Assembly: GCA_003669555.1 (NCBI GenBank)
Contig: QWOS01000115.1
Span: forward strand, 1 to 45,291
DNA from: Planctomycetota bacterium
GTDB lineage: Bacteria; Planctomycetota; Planctomycetia; Gemmatales; Gemmataceae
DNA: 45,291 nucleotides
Direction of reading: 5' to 3'
Shown in pieces: positions 1-8,531 of the stretch (position 1 is its first letter; every line of letters starts with the position of its first letter). Both the position numbers and the translations under genes were made by a program. The notes under the pieces are model-generated. The model was not told where the DNA came from. It saw only the letters and a list, made by a program, of their open reading frames with translations, and ran no database searches.

Positions 1-1530
1 CGGTTTCGCTGGTGGCAATCGGGGCCCCGACCAGCACCTCCAGGGCCTTCTTCGGGTCACCGCTTTCCAGTTGCTGGCAGAGGTCCAGGGTAGCCTGGGC
101 ACTTTGCAGCCCGGCTGGCCACTGCAGCGTTGCCGCTGGCAGTTCCTTGCCACTCAGTGCCTGCCAGCGCCGACATAACTCGCCGACATGGTCGCGGCAG
201 GCCCACGCCACCGCCCGGGCTTTTTTCTGCAATTCATCCTGCAACCCGGTGACAGCCTGCGCCGTCAGGCCCACCGCCTGCCGGGCGCTGGCCAGGCCAA
301 AGATCACCCCGGCCCGCCGCTGCGCCTCCCGCCACACCACCTCGGTGGGCAGGACGACTGCCGTGAGCAGCTCTTGAGCCGCCTGCTGCGCTGCTTTCAG
401 CGTGTCTGCCAGGTCCGTTCCCTGGTTGTCCCGGCTCAGGGCCTGGCGGACTTGTTCCAGCAGATGCTGGCCGGCCTCTTGGCGCGCATCGCGCAGTTTG
501 CCGGCCGCCTCAATCTGGTCCCAACGGGTGGTACGCAGCACCGTCGCCCATTCCCCCGCCCGGCTGACACACGCACCCATGGCGGTTTCGCTGGTGGCAA
601 TCGGGGCCCCGACCAGCACCTCCAGGGCCTTCTTCGGGTCACCGCTTTCCAGTTGCTGGCAGAGGTCCAGGGTAGCCTGGGCACTTTGCAGCCCGGCTGG
701 CAACTGTAGCGTTGCCGTTGGCAGTTCCTCGCCACTCAGTGTCTGCCAGCGTAGACGCAACTCGCCGACATGGTCGCGGCAGGCCCACGCCACCGCCCGG
801 GCTTTTTTCTGCAATTCATCCTGCAACCCGGTGACAGTCTGCGCCGTCAGGCCCACCGCCTGCCGGGCGCTGGCCAGGCCAAAGATCACCCCGGCCCGCC
901 GCTGCGCCTCCCGCCACACCACCTCGGTGGGCAGGACGATAACCGGTTTCTCTTTCCATGTAATCTGCTTCAAAGCCTCTTTCTGAGCCATCTGCAGTGT
1001 GGGGGCCAGGTCGATCGCCTGGTTGTCCAGGCTCAGGGCCTGGCGGACCTGCTGCAGCAGCCGCTGGCCGGCCTCTTGCCGCGCATCGCTCAGCTTGCCG
1101 GCCGCTTCAATCAGGTCCCAACTGGTGGTGCGCAGCACCGCTGCCCATTCCCCCGCCTGGCTGACACACGAACCCATGGCGGTTTCGCTGCTGCAGACCC
1201 GGGCCCGCACCAGCTCCTCCAGGGTCTCCTCCTGGCTGCAACCCGCCAGTTGCTGGCAGAGATCCAGGGTGGCCTGGGCACTTTGCAGCCTGACCGGCCA
1301 CTGCGGCGTTGCCGCTGGCAGTTCCGCACCACTCTGGGCCAGCCAGCGCAATCGCAACTCGCTGGCATAGTCGCGGCAGGTCACCACCGCCGCCCGGGCT
1401 TTTTTCTGCAACTCATCCCGCAACCAGGTGACAGCCCGCGCCGTCAGACCCACCGTCTGCCGATCGCTGGCCAGGCCAAAGATTGCCCCGGCCCGGCGCT
1501 GCGCCTCCAGCCACAAAGCCTCGGTGGGCA
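1..1530 (-). repeat. Tandem ~582-597 bp repeats in the 3' part of pglY
   Basis: Three successive units each begin at an LPTE motif followed by WxEAQRRAG. They start at 1531 (residue 978), 934 (residue 1177) and 352 (residue 1371). Periods are 597 bp (199 codons) and 582 bp (194 codons), and the last unit is cut by the window edge. Bases 1-355 and 583-937 differ at only about 10 positions by eye, while the other parts of the units are clearly more diverged. This suggests a recent duplication or gene conversion. Conserved blocks include LQKKARA, LQSAQATLDLCQQL and a TxWDxIEAAGKLxDARQEAGQ-like stretch; they look helical. Confidence 0.9.
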
Positions 1531-4462
1531 GGCGGAAACTCTGCAGCACGCAGTCATCGGCGAGGTTTTTCAAACCCTCTGCCGGCACCCCATGGCGCAT
1601 GACAATACGGTTGGTCTGGTCGGCAAACAGCCTGATGATCAGGTTCTGCGTGTCGGTATCCAGCCCCATCTTTTTTGGCTCATCCATCCAGCCGCGCAAC
1701 TCGCGCACCCCCGGGGCGATGCCCGGTGCGATCTTCCGCTCAAACTTGCCCCGCCAGTAATCACCCTGCACAAACATGTTGCTGTCCATGTTCATTTCGC
1801 CCAGCTTCAGCGGGTTGGCGATGTCGTGCAGCAGCTTGCGGTCACTCTTCTCGATGGGCTGCCGCCCATCGGGCCGCTGGGTAGCGGGCTGGATCAGTTC
1901 ATACACCTTGCGGATTACCGCCGGCTTCACATCGGTGAGGAAATCGGGGGCGGCCGGGAACTCGAACTCCATCGCCTGGTACAACAGCGCCAGCAGCGCC
2001 CCGCCCAGATTGGCGGCGCTCGGCACCCGCAACTCAAAGCCCGGGTACAGCGACTGGAAGTGGTCCGCCGGCTCCAGCAGGGTCATCGAATCGAGCACGC
2101 CCGTATCTGGCTTGCCCAGGCCATAGGCCGCCAGCAGATGCCCACCGATGCGCTTCTCGAGGTTGTTCCGCTGCCCCTCCAGCTGCTCCCGGGCCACCAG
2201 CCGGTCTTGCACCGACAGATGCGTGGCCAGGCTCTCGAACTTGTCGCCGCTGGCCAGAATGTTGCGCAGCCGCACCAGCGTGCCCAGCTCCTGCAAGGCT
2301 TGCACCCCCAGAAACGAAGGCATCCAGCACAGGGTGCGCGCGCCACTCTTATGCTGGTCGAGGAACTGCCGCATCACCCGCTTGTCTTCATCGGGGGTGT
2401 GGCCCTCCTCATCGAAGGGGAAATCGATGATCACCTTCCAGTCTGGCTCGCTGTTCTCCAGCGAACTGGGCGGCAGCTCGCGAATGTTGCGAAACAGCAG
2501 GGTTGCCTGCCGCGCGGTGTGCCGGTACCAGAAGGGATGGGTCAGCTCCTGCTCACCCTCCTGCCGCACATTCAGCCCCTCGATCAGCAGGGTCCGCACC
2601 AGCCGCAGGCGGTTGCCGTGGTTGTCCTCATTCTGCACCTGGTCGAGAATGCTTTGCGTGTCGACCCCCGAGATGCGGATGCCGATGCGGGGATTGGGCC
2701 CCTCCTGCACCGTGATCTCCGCCACCTGGGCCGCCCAGGCCCGCACCCGGGTCAGCGCCATCTGCGCCTCCCGACCCGGGATGGGCGCGCGGATGCTGCC
2801 ATAGTTCAGCGTCACCAGCCGCTCGGCGGTGAGGTCTTTCAGCACCCGCACCTCGGGCACCAGGGCCGACAGCAGCAGCGTTTTCACCAGCCGGTCATCG
2901 GCCACAAAACCGCTGCGCCTGGGGTCACCCTGGGGCAGGAGCAGCGCCTCCTCGCGCCGGATGGCATGATTCTGCTCCAGCATGGGTAGCAATTTGCCCA
3001 CATACAGCTTGTTGGCGTTCTCGAAACGCCGGGCCATCGCCGGCATCAGCGCAGTGGTGCCATCGTTCACTTCGTCCAGCAGGTCGCCCACCGGGATGAA
3101 CTGACCCAGCTCCAGCGTGTCACGCTGCTTGTACAGCAGGTTCAGCAACACCCGCAGGGCGGTGCGCTCGCGCTGCAAGACACTGGATATCGCTATCAGC
3201 GCTTCGATCAGCGCCGGGCTGAAGGGGTAAAGCTTGCGAAACGCCTGCAGGTCGAAATCCTGCGTGATGAGGATGTCTTTCTCATGCTGCTTCAGTTGCC
3301 GCTGCGCCTGGCTGAAAGCCTGATCCATCTGCGCCACGGCGGCGGCGTCTTTGGCGATCAGCACCCGTTTCTCGACAATGGCCGGCAGATTGCGGTCTTC
3401 CAGCGTGATGGTGGTGAAGCGCCCCTGCTGCCAGTCGAGCGACTGGGCAAACGACAGTTGCTCCGCGCCGGTCACCTGCTCGCCCACCAGTTCGCGCAGG
3501 TCGCGCTGCCGGGCCACAAACGATATCAGAGGGATGGGCCGGTCGGCGCTCTGGGCCTCCACCAGGTTGGTCAGTTTCGAGGCCTGCTCGTGCACAAAGC
3601 TCGATTCCGCCGACCGCGAGGCCAGCCAGAGAATCAGCTCATCGAGGAACAGCACCACCGCATCGTAGCCCAGGCTCTGGGCATGACGGCTGATCTCGCT
3701 CAGACCCACATCCAGGTTGACATACTGACCCTGCCGCCTGGCCATGCTGTCGATCTGGCCCTGGGCCACCGTCTCCAGCAGCCGTGTCACCAGGGCGGTG
3801 TGGGCCACGCTGCCGGCACCCGACTGGGCGGCGCGCGCAAACGAGGTGGCGTTGTACGCACCGTCCGCATCCTCGGCACCCTGCACCTGCCCCCAGCCCG
3901 GGCCAGCGGTGGTGTCGGCCACCTTGCGGTTCAGCCGTTTGAAAAACGCTGCATCCCCATACTCTTCCCGTTCTTTTTGCACGTTGATCAGCAGCGGCCC
4001 CAGTTGGCTGACGGCGGGCGGCGGTGCCTCGGGATGCAACTGGCGCAGATGGTTCACATACTGGCCCAGAATGCCGCTCTCGATATCGGCCATGCCGATC
4101 ATGTGGTACGGCACCAGCAAAAACTTCTTGCCCTGCAGCCAGCCCGCGTGCTTCTGGATCACCGCCGCCAGTTCGGGGATGCTCCGGGCCTGCGGATTGC
4201 CATGCAATATCAGATGCAAAATGGCCATGAAATGGCTTTTGCCGCTGCCAAAGCTGCCATGCAGGTAGGTTGCCTTGCTGGTGCGGCCGGTCACTGCGCT
4301 TTGCACCAGCCCCAGGGCCTGGTCGAAGCACAGGGCCAGCTCGGGGGTTACCACATAACTGTCGAGCGTTTCCTGCGCCTTGCCCACCCCCTCCGTCAGC
4401 TTGAGGACGAAGTCACCCTGGTACACTCCGTCGGGGATATGAAGCAGTTCTTTCAGCAGCAT
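1..4462 (-). CDS. pglY: PglY, BREX type 2 P-loop ATPase (3' end off window)
   Basis: The minus-strand frame from the ATG at 4462 stays open to base 1, giving at least 1,487 codons without a stop. The N-terminus (MLLKELLHIPDGVYQGDF) and a Walker A motif GSFGSGKS at residues 69-76 match the PglY/BrxC-like ATPases of BREX. A Walker-B-like stretch (AVVLFLDELILWL) follows. AGGTGA lies 5 nt before the ATG, and the pglX stop is 67 nt upstream, so it is probably co-transcribed with pglW and pglX. PglY is a core part of type 2 BREX (Pgl) phage defence; its ATPase is thought to act with PglX and PglZ. From residue 978 onward the protein is built of tandem ~195-residue repeats, which make it longer than the roughly 1,200-1,300 residues I recall for the family. 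The real C-terminus is outside the window. Confidence 0.9.
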   Translation of the reverse strand, partial: MLLKELLHIPDGVYQGDFVLKLTEGVGKAQETLDSYVVTPELALCFDQALGLVQSAVTGRTSKATYLHGSFGSGKSHFMAILHLILHGNPQARSIPELAAVIQKHAGWLQGKKFLLVPYHMIGMADIESGILGQYVNHLRQLHPEAPPPAVSQLGPLLINVQKEREEYGDAAFFKRLNRKVADTTAGPGWGQVQGAEDADGAYNATSFARAAQSGAGSVAHTALVTRLLETVAQGQIDSMARRQGQYVNLDVGLSEISRHAQSLGYDAVVLFLDELILWLASRSAESSFVHEQASKLTNLVEAQSADRPIPLISFVARQRDLRELVGEQVTGAEQLSFAQSLDWQQGRFTTITLEDRNLPAIVEKRVLIAKDAAAVAQMDQAFSQAQRQLKQHEKDILITQDFDLQAFRKLYPFSPALIEALIAISSVLQRERTALRVLLNLLYKQRDTLELGQFIPVGDLLDEVNDGTTALMPAMARRFENANKLYVGKLLPMLEQNHAIRREEALLLPQGDPRRSGFVADDRLVKTLLLSALVPEVRVLKDLTAERLVTLNYGSIRAPIPGREAQMALTRVRAWAAQVAEITVQEGPNPRIGIRISGVDTQSILDQVQNEDNHGNRLRLVRTLLIEGLNVRQEGEQELTHPFWYRHTARQATLLFRNIRELPPSSLENSEPDWKVIIDFPFDEEGHTPDEDKRVMRQFLDQHKSGARTLCWMPSFLGVQALQELGTLVRLRNILASGDKFESLATHLSVQDRLVAREQLEGQRNNLEKRIGGHLLAAYGLGKPDTGVLDSMTLLEPADHFQSLYPGFELRVPSAANLGGALLALLYQAMEFEFPAAPDFLTDVKPAVIRKVYELIQPATQRPDGRQPIEKSDRKLLHDIANPLKLGEMNMDSNMFVQGDYWRGKFERKIAPGIAPGVRELRGWMDEPKKMGLDTDTQNLIIRLFADQTNRIVMRHGVPAEGLKNLADDCVLQSFRLPTEALWLEAQRRAGAIFGLASDRQTVGLTARAVTWLRDELQKKARAAVVTCRDYASELRLRWLAQSGAELPAATPQWPVRLQSAQATLDLCQQLAGCSQEETLEELVRARVCSSETAMGSCVSQAGEWAAVLRTTSWDLIEAAGKLSDARQEAGQRLLQQVRQALSLDNQAIDLAPTLQMAQKEALKQITWKEKPVIVLPTEVVWREAQRRAGVIFGLASARQAVGLTAQTVTGLQDELQKKARAVAWACRDHVGELRLRWQTLSGEELPTATLQLPAGLQSAQATLDLCQQLESGDPKKALEVLVGAPIATSETAMGACVSRAGEWATVLRTTRWDQIEAAGKLRDARQEAGQHLLEQVRQALSRDNQGTDLADTLKAAQQAAQELLTAVVLPTEVVWREAQRRAGVIFGLASARQAVGLTAQAVTGLQDELQKKARAVAWACRDHVGELCRRWQALSGKELPAATLQWPAGLQSAQATLDLCQQLESGDPKKALEVLVGAPIATSET

Positions 4463-4529
4463 GGTTCACCTGGCGATTTTCTGGACATCTTCCCTGCCTG
4501 TCATGTCAGCGACTTCCGACGCTGGTCTT

Positions 4530-7500
4530 TCAGACCCTGACCGTGTAGTACACACCGGGCCCTTTGGTACCCACCTTCTCCAGGGGGCCGGCGGCCCCGC
4601 TCAGCTCTTTCAGCAGCAGCGACACCAGGGCAGTGTTGCCCGTGGTTGCCTCCAGACCCAAACCCTCCAGGCACGACCGGTTGCTCAGCCGCCCGGCGCT
4701 TTGCGCCAGCTCCACCACCCGGGCTTTTTGTGCCGCACGGTCGCCAGCCCCGGCGCGCGGCTGACGAGCTTTGGGTTCCTTGGCCGGTTTCTCGCTTGCA
4801 TCTGATGCGTCCGCATCGCCTGCATCCCGTGCTTTGGCAGGGGCTTTGGCAATGCGCGGCTGGCGGGTTTTAGCGGCAGCTCCACGGGCAGGTGGTTGCC
4901 ACTGGCGCACTTGCTCCACGGTTTTGCCCAGGCGACGGGCTTCTTCATCCAGAAAGCCGGCGAAGTAGTCGCCCATGCCCTGGCCGAAGGTGGGATCGAT
5001 GTCGTTATGCCACTGTTTCAACCACGGGATCTGCTGGTCCAGGCAAGCCAGCAGCGGTTCCAGCCGGGGATCAGCGGTGCCGCCTTCCTGCTCCTGCACT
5101 TGCACGAAGTAGCCGCTGATGGCCTGCGCCAGTTGCAAATGATTGTAGCCAGCCCAGGCGACCACCGGAGTACCATCGCTGGCGGTCACGCCGGGGAAAC
5201 CGACCCAGCGCTCCTTGGGCACATCCAGCTTGCCGCGCAGCCGCCAGTAGTCGGCATCCTGAAAATCGCCATTGGTGTACTTGGGCGGCACCGGGATTTT
5301 GCCCACCGGCTCGCCGCGGTCCTCGGCCCGTTGCAGTTCCCAGGTGCGTTCCCACACGGCGCGTTTGGTTAGACCCTCGCCCTTGTAGCGGCACACGGGC
5401 AAGGCGGGCACGGTTTCAGCCTCAACCAGCTCACGCACCAGGGCCAGCACATCGAACGCCGGGTCGTTGCGGTACAGGCCGCCCATCTGCAAGAAGTCTG
5501 CATCCTGACCCGCCACTTGCGCCAGCCGCGCCAGAGACACCAGTTGGGGGTCTTGGAACTCTTGAAGCGAAGGCGTTTCGGGCGTGGGAGCCATGCGTCC
5601 ATCCAGATCCAAGTACCGCTCCAGGCGCAGCAGCAGCCAGTCGCGCAGGGCTTGCTGTTCCTGCTCCTGCCACGGCTGCTGGTTCCAGCGTCGTTTGGAA
5701 TTTAGTTTCTCAATAACCCCAATGTCAGCGTGGTGGGCGATCAGTTCCAGGCGCTGGCGCACCACATGCTGGTAATCTGCCGGCCACTCGGCCGGCACCG
5801 CGGTGATGGGAGTGGAGCCATGGCGGTTGAACCATTCGGTTTCCACCTCGCCGGCCGCCACCTGCCGGGCCAGAGCTATCTCAAAAGCCCGCTGGCCCAA
5901 AGCGAGGGGCTGGCACAACGCGGCGTTGGCCAGCCAGCCGGTGGCCAGATCGTTGGTGGGGATCAACCCGTAGGCGGCGTAGCTGGCCCAGTCGAGTTCC
6001 TCCTGCCAGAAGACCATTTGGTGGAACAAGTCCTGGCTCTGCTGGCGGGCCTGATCCAGCTCAAGGCGGGTGCGGGGCTGTTGGCACAGACTGGCGGGTG
6101 CCAGTTGGCCCCGCTGCCGGGCCAAGCCATCCAGACGCTGGGCCAGGGCCAGCACCTGCACGGCCATCGGACAGGCCCAGTAATCCGCCTCCCAAGGGAT
6201 GGGCAGTTCTTTCAGCTTCGTCCCGTCGTGTTCAAAAAAATCATGCCATTTTTCATCTTTAGATGAACCGCCACCCGGGCCGCCTTTATTATGAAACACC
6301 TGCTGCATCCAGAATCCCGCCGCCGAACTGTTCAGCAGCCCCAGCAAAACCAGGTGGTCGTCTTCCGTGGCGCCGGCGGGCAGCTTGATGACCGGGGCGG
6401 ACCGGTTGAACACCTTGCCGCCGCGGTCCAGCACGAAGTGGTTGTGGGTGGCTACGAAGGCGAAGGTGATTGAGAGGGGGGTACGGTAGCGTGCAGGAAA
6501 AAACATCGAGTGATCAAACCATCTTAGGCCCCGTTGCTCAGGCGTGTTACCGAAATCAAGTCGGGATCGCAAAGAAGTTTTAAACTTCCAAAAATGATGT
6601 TCGAGGGCGGTTGAAACTAAAGCTTGCACACCAGTTAAAATATCATAAGGAAAAATGACATTGTCGCTGGGGATGGCTGTGTAATCTCTAACGCTTTGGC
6701 CTATCACTAAAGGAACAGTTTCTAAAAATATTCCGTTTGTTTTTGCAGATGTTTGTGGGATTAGGAATGCATCATCTTCTCCAGTATGGGTCGATCTTCC
6801 GATCTCTTGGATAAATAGTTGGAGATTGTTTTTCTGATTGTCTAAACGGTTCTTTAATTCAGCCGCTCCGCCCCCGCCAATACTCCAGGGATGGGCATGA
6901 AACTTCTCCCGTTCCATATCGAGCGCGCTGATGAAGCGGCTTTGGCTGCCGGGCTGATCCACCTGGTTCAGGATGGCGGTCCACACCAGCCCCTGGGCCG
7001 GATCGGCCGGCGTGCTGGGCTCCCCTTGAATACCCAAAACCGCCCGCACCACCGGGAGAACAGCCGGCCTGTTTCGACCGAACAGGATGACGGTCGGCGT
7101 GCCATGACCAGGTATGTACGCACCGCTGGTGTGGATGACATGGGTCAAATCCACTTTGGGGAAAAAGCTTTCGATCAACTTGCTGCCGAATTCCCGCTTC
7201 ATGAAGCTGTCGGCGGTGATCTGACCGGTGAAGTAGCCCGGGGCAGCGAGTTGGAACAACCGTTCCGTGAAGGGAACCCCCAGCGAATATTGACGATGAC
7301 AGGTGCTGTACTTGGCGCGGATCGCCTCGTTGAGCGCCTTGTCCTTGACGGTGATGTAGGGCGGGTTGGCCACCACGGCGTGGTAGCGACCGGGCACCAG
7401 AATGGCCCGCAGCGCCGGCAGGTCTTCCGGCTGGTAGAAGTGCGCCATCTCCACGAAGTCTTGCTGCACCTTGTCGTCTGCCCCATGCAGCAGCGAGTCA

Positions 7501-8531
7501 CCGCAGGCCAGGTGGAACTGGAAGCTGGGCGCGCCCCGCAGCCGCTCGATGCCGCAGGCCCGTAGCGTCGCCACCAGCAGTCGGAACCGGCTGATGGCCA
7601 CCGCAAACGGGTTCACATCCACCCCCTGCACGCTGTCGAGCGCCCGCTGCACCAGGGCGCGCACCGGCGTGGCCGGTTCCAGCCGCTGCCAGTGGTTCAA
7701 AAGGCGGTGGAAGGTGCCCAGCAAAAAGTGGCCCGAGCCGCACGCCGGGTCGATCAGGCGAAAGACACCGCCCGGCCGGCCCCGGGCCAGCCACTCGTCC
7801 CAGGCCGGCTCCAGAGTGCGGTCGAGGATGAACTGCTCGACAAAATCGGGCGTTTGCAGCAGCGCGAACCGCTTGCGGGCATCTTCTGACAGGTCCTGGT
7901 ACAGGTCGCCCAGAAAGCGGGTCTCCTCGCGCTGCCCGGCCGCCGAATCGGGGTGGCGGGCACTGGCGGGCGGGCTGGTGAAATCCAGCTCAAGCTGGCC
8001 CGTGGCCGCCTCCAGCCGGCGAAAGTGGTCGCGGATCTCGTGCGCCGCATCATTCGACAGCCAGGTGGGGTGGTCGAGCAGCGGGTTATGCTGGCCAAAC
8101 AGGTCGGCCAGGGCCGGCAATGCCGCCTGGGTCGCGAACAGGAACAGCAGGTAGTCGCGATCGGACTGGTCGCGGTGCGTCACAAAGTACTGCTCGTAGT
8201 GCTCGCGCGAGGCCAGCCAGCGGTCGTTGGCGTCGCCCGGATGGTCGCCCGGCGGGCCGCTGAGCAGGGGTTCCAGAAAACGGTTGTCCTCGAGAAAACG
8301 CAGGAAGACCGTGGTCACCACCCAGGCCGCCGCATGCTGGGTGATCATCTCCTGCCGCCAGGTTTCATAGGCGTGGCCGGTGCGCTGGTTGGCGAACGCC
8401 TCCTGGTATTCTTGTTGCAGCTTCTCACCCACGGCGGGCACATCCGCCGACTGGCTGCGCTCCAGCAGGTCGATTTCCAGCCGCTTTTGCAGCTTCTGGC
8501 ACTTTTCCAGCAACCGTTTCGCATCGATCAT
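4530..8531 (-). CDS. pglX: PglX, BREX type 2 adenine-specific DNA methyltransferase
   Basis: The protein has 1,333 residues. SAM-binding motif I is DPACGSGHF (residues 261-269), and the amino-methyltransferase catalytic motif NPPY is at 389-392, as in N6-adenine methyltransferases. In BREX, PglX methylates a non-palindromic host site and helps tell self from phage DNA. The frame extends upstream to 8687, but the start chosen is the ATG at 8531 (MIDAKRLLEK), because it overlaps the pglW stop in an ATGA junction. The region after the methyltransferase core (about residues 550-770) should contain the target-recognition part and is markedly AT-rich. The last ~170 residues hold an Ala/Lys/Arg/Pro-rich linker and a small helical domain that may be a winged helix. 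No frameshift or stop interrupts the gene. Confidence 0.95.
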   Translation of the reverse strand: MIDAKRLLEKCQKLQKRLEIDLLERSQSADVPAVGEKLQQEYQEAFANQRTGHAYETWRQEMITQHAAAWVVTTVFLRFLEDNRFLEPLLSGPPGDHPGDANDRWLASREHYEQYFVTHRDQSDRDYLLFLFATQAALPALADLFGQHNPLLDHPTWLSNDAAHEIRDHFRRLEAATGQLELDFTSPPASARHPDSAAGQREETRFLGDLYQDLSEDARKRFALLQTPDFVEQFILDRTLEPAWDEWLARGRPGGVFRLIDPACGSGHFLLGTFHRLLNHWQRLEPATPVRALVQRALDSVQGVDVNPFAVAISRFRLLVATLRACGIERLRGAPSFQFHLACGDSLLHGADDKVQQDFVEMAHFYQPEDLPALRAILVPGRYHAVVANPPYITVKDKALNEAIRAKYSTCHRQYSLGVPFTERLFQLAAPGYFTGQITADSFMKREFGSKLIESFFPKVDLTHVIHTSGAYIPGHGTPTVILFGRNRPAVLPVVRAVLGIQGEPSTPADPAQGLVWTAILNQVDQPGSQSRFISALDMEREKFHAHPWSIGGGGAAELKNRLDNQKNNLQLFIQEIGRSTHTGEDDAFLIPQTSAKTNGIFLETVPLVIGQSVRDYTAIPSDNVIFPYDILTGVQALVSTALEHHFWKFKTSLRSRLDFGNTPEQRGLRWFDHSMFFPARYRTPLSITFAFVATHNHFVLDRGGKVFNRSAPVIKLPAGATEDDHLVLLGLLNSSAAGFWMQQVFHNKGGPGGGSSKDEKWHDFFEHDGTKLKELPIPWEADYWACPMAVQVLALAQRLDGLARQRGQLAPASLCQQPRTRLELDQARQQSQDLFHQMVFWQEELDWASYAAYGLIPTNDLATGWLANAALCQPLALGQRAFEIALARQVAAGEVETEWFNRHGSTPITAVPAEWPADYQHVVRQRLELIAHHADIGVIEKLNSKRRWNQQPWQEQEQQALRDWLLLRLERYLDLDGRMAPTPETPSLQEFQDPQLVSLARLAQVAGQDADFLQMGGLYRNDPAFDVLALVRELVEAETVPALPVCRYKGEGLTKRAVWERTWELQRAEDRGEPVGKIPVPPKYTNGDFQDADYWRLRGKLDVPKERWVGFPGVTASDGTPVVAWAGYNHLQLAQAISGYFVQVQEQEGGTADPRLEPLLACLDQQIPWLKQWHNDIDPTFGQGMGDYFAGFLDEEARRLGKTVEQVRQWQPPARGAAAKTRQPRIAKAPAKARDAGDADASDASEKPAKEPKARQPRAGAGDRAAQKARVVELAQSAGRLSNRSCLEGLGLEATTGNTALVSLLLKELSGAAGPLEKVGTKGPGVYYTVRV
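6230..6880 (-). other. AT-rich segment in the specificity region of pglX
   Basis: By hand count, 6601-6660 has 23/60 G+C and 6721-6780 has 20/60. In the methyltransferase core of the same gene, 7621-7680 has 47/60. The low-GC DNA runs about 6490-6880 with a second small patch near 6230-6300; GC-rich codons lie between. It codes for about residues 550-770, after NPPY, where target-recognition domains of such enzymes lie. The frame is intact. Confidence 0.75.

Noticed and set aside
770-2989. Long plus-strand open frame (739 codons) opposite pglY
   Set aside because: It has no recognisable domain and His/Gln/Leu/Pro-rich composition typical of the antisense of a GC-rich gene; pglY on the other strand has clear motifs.
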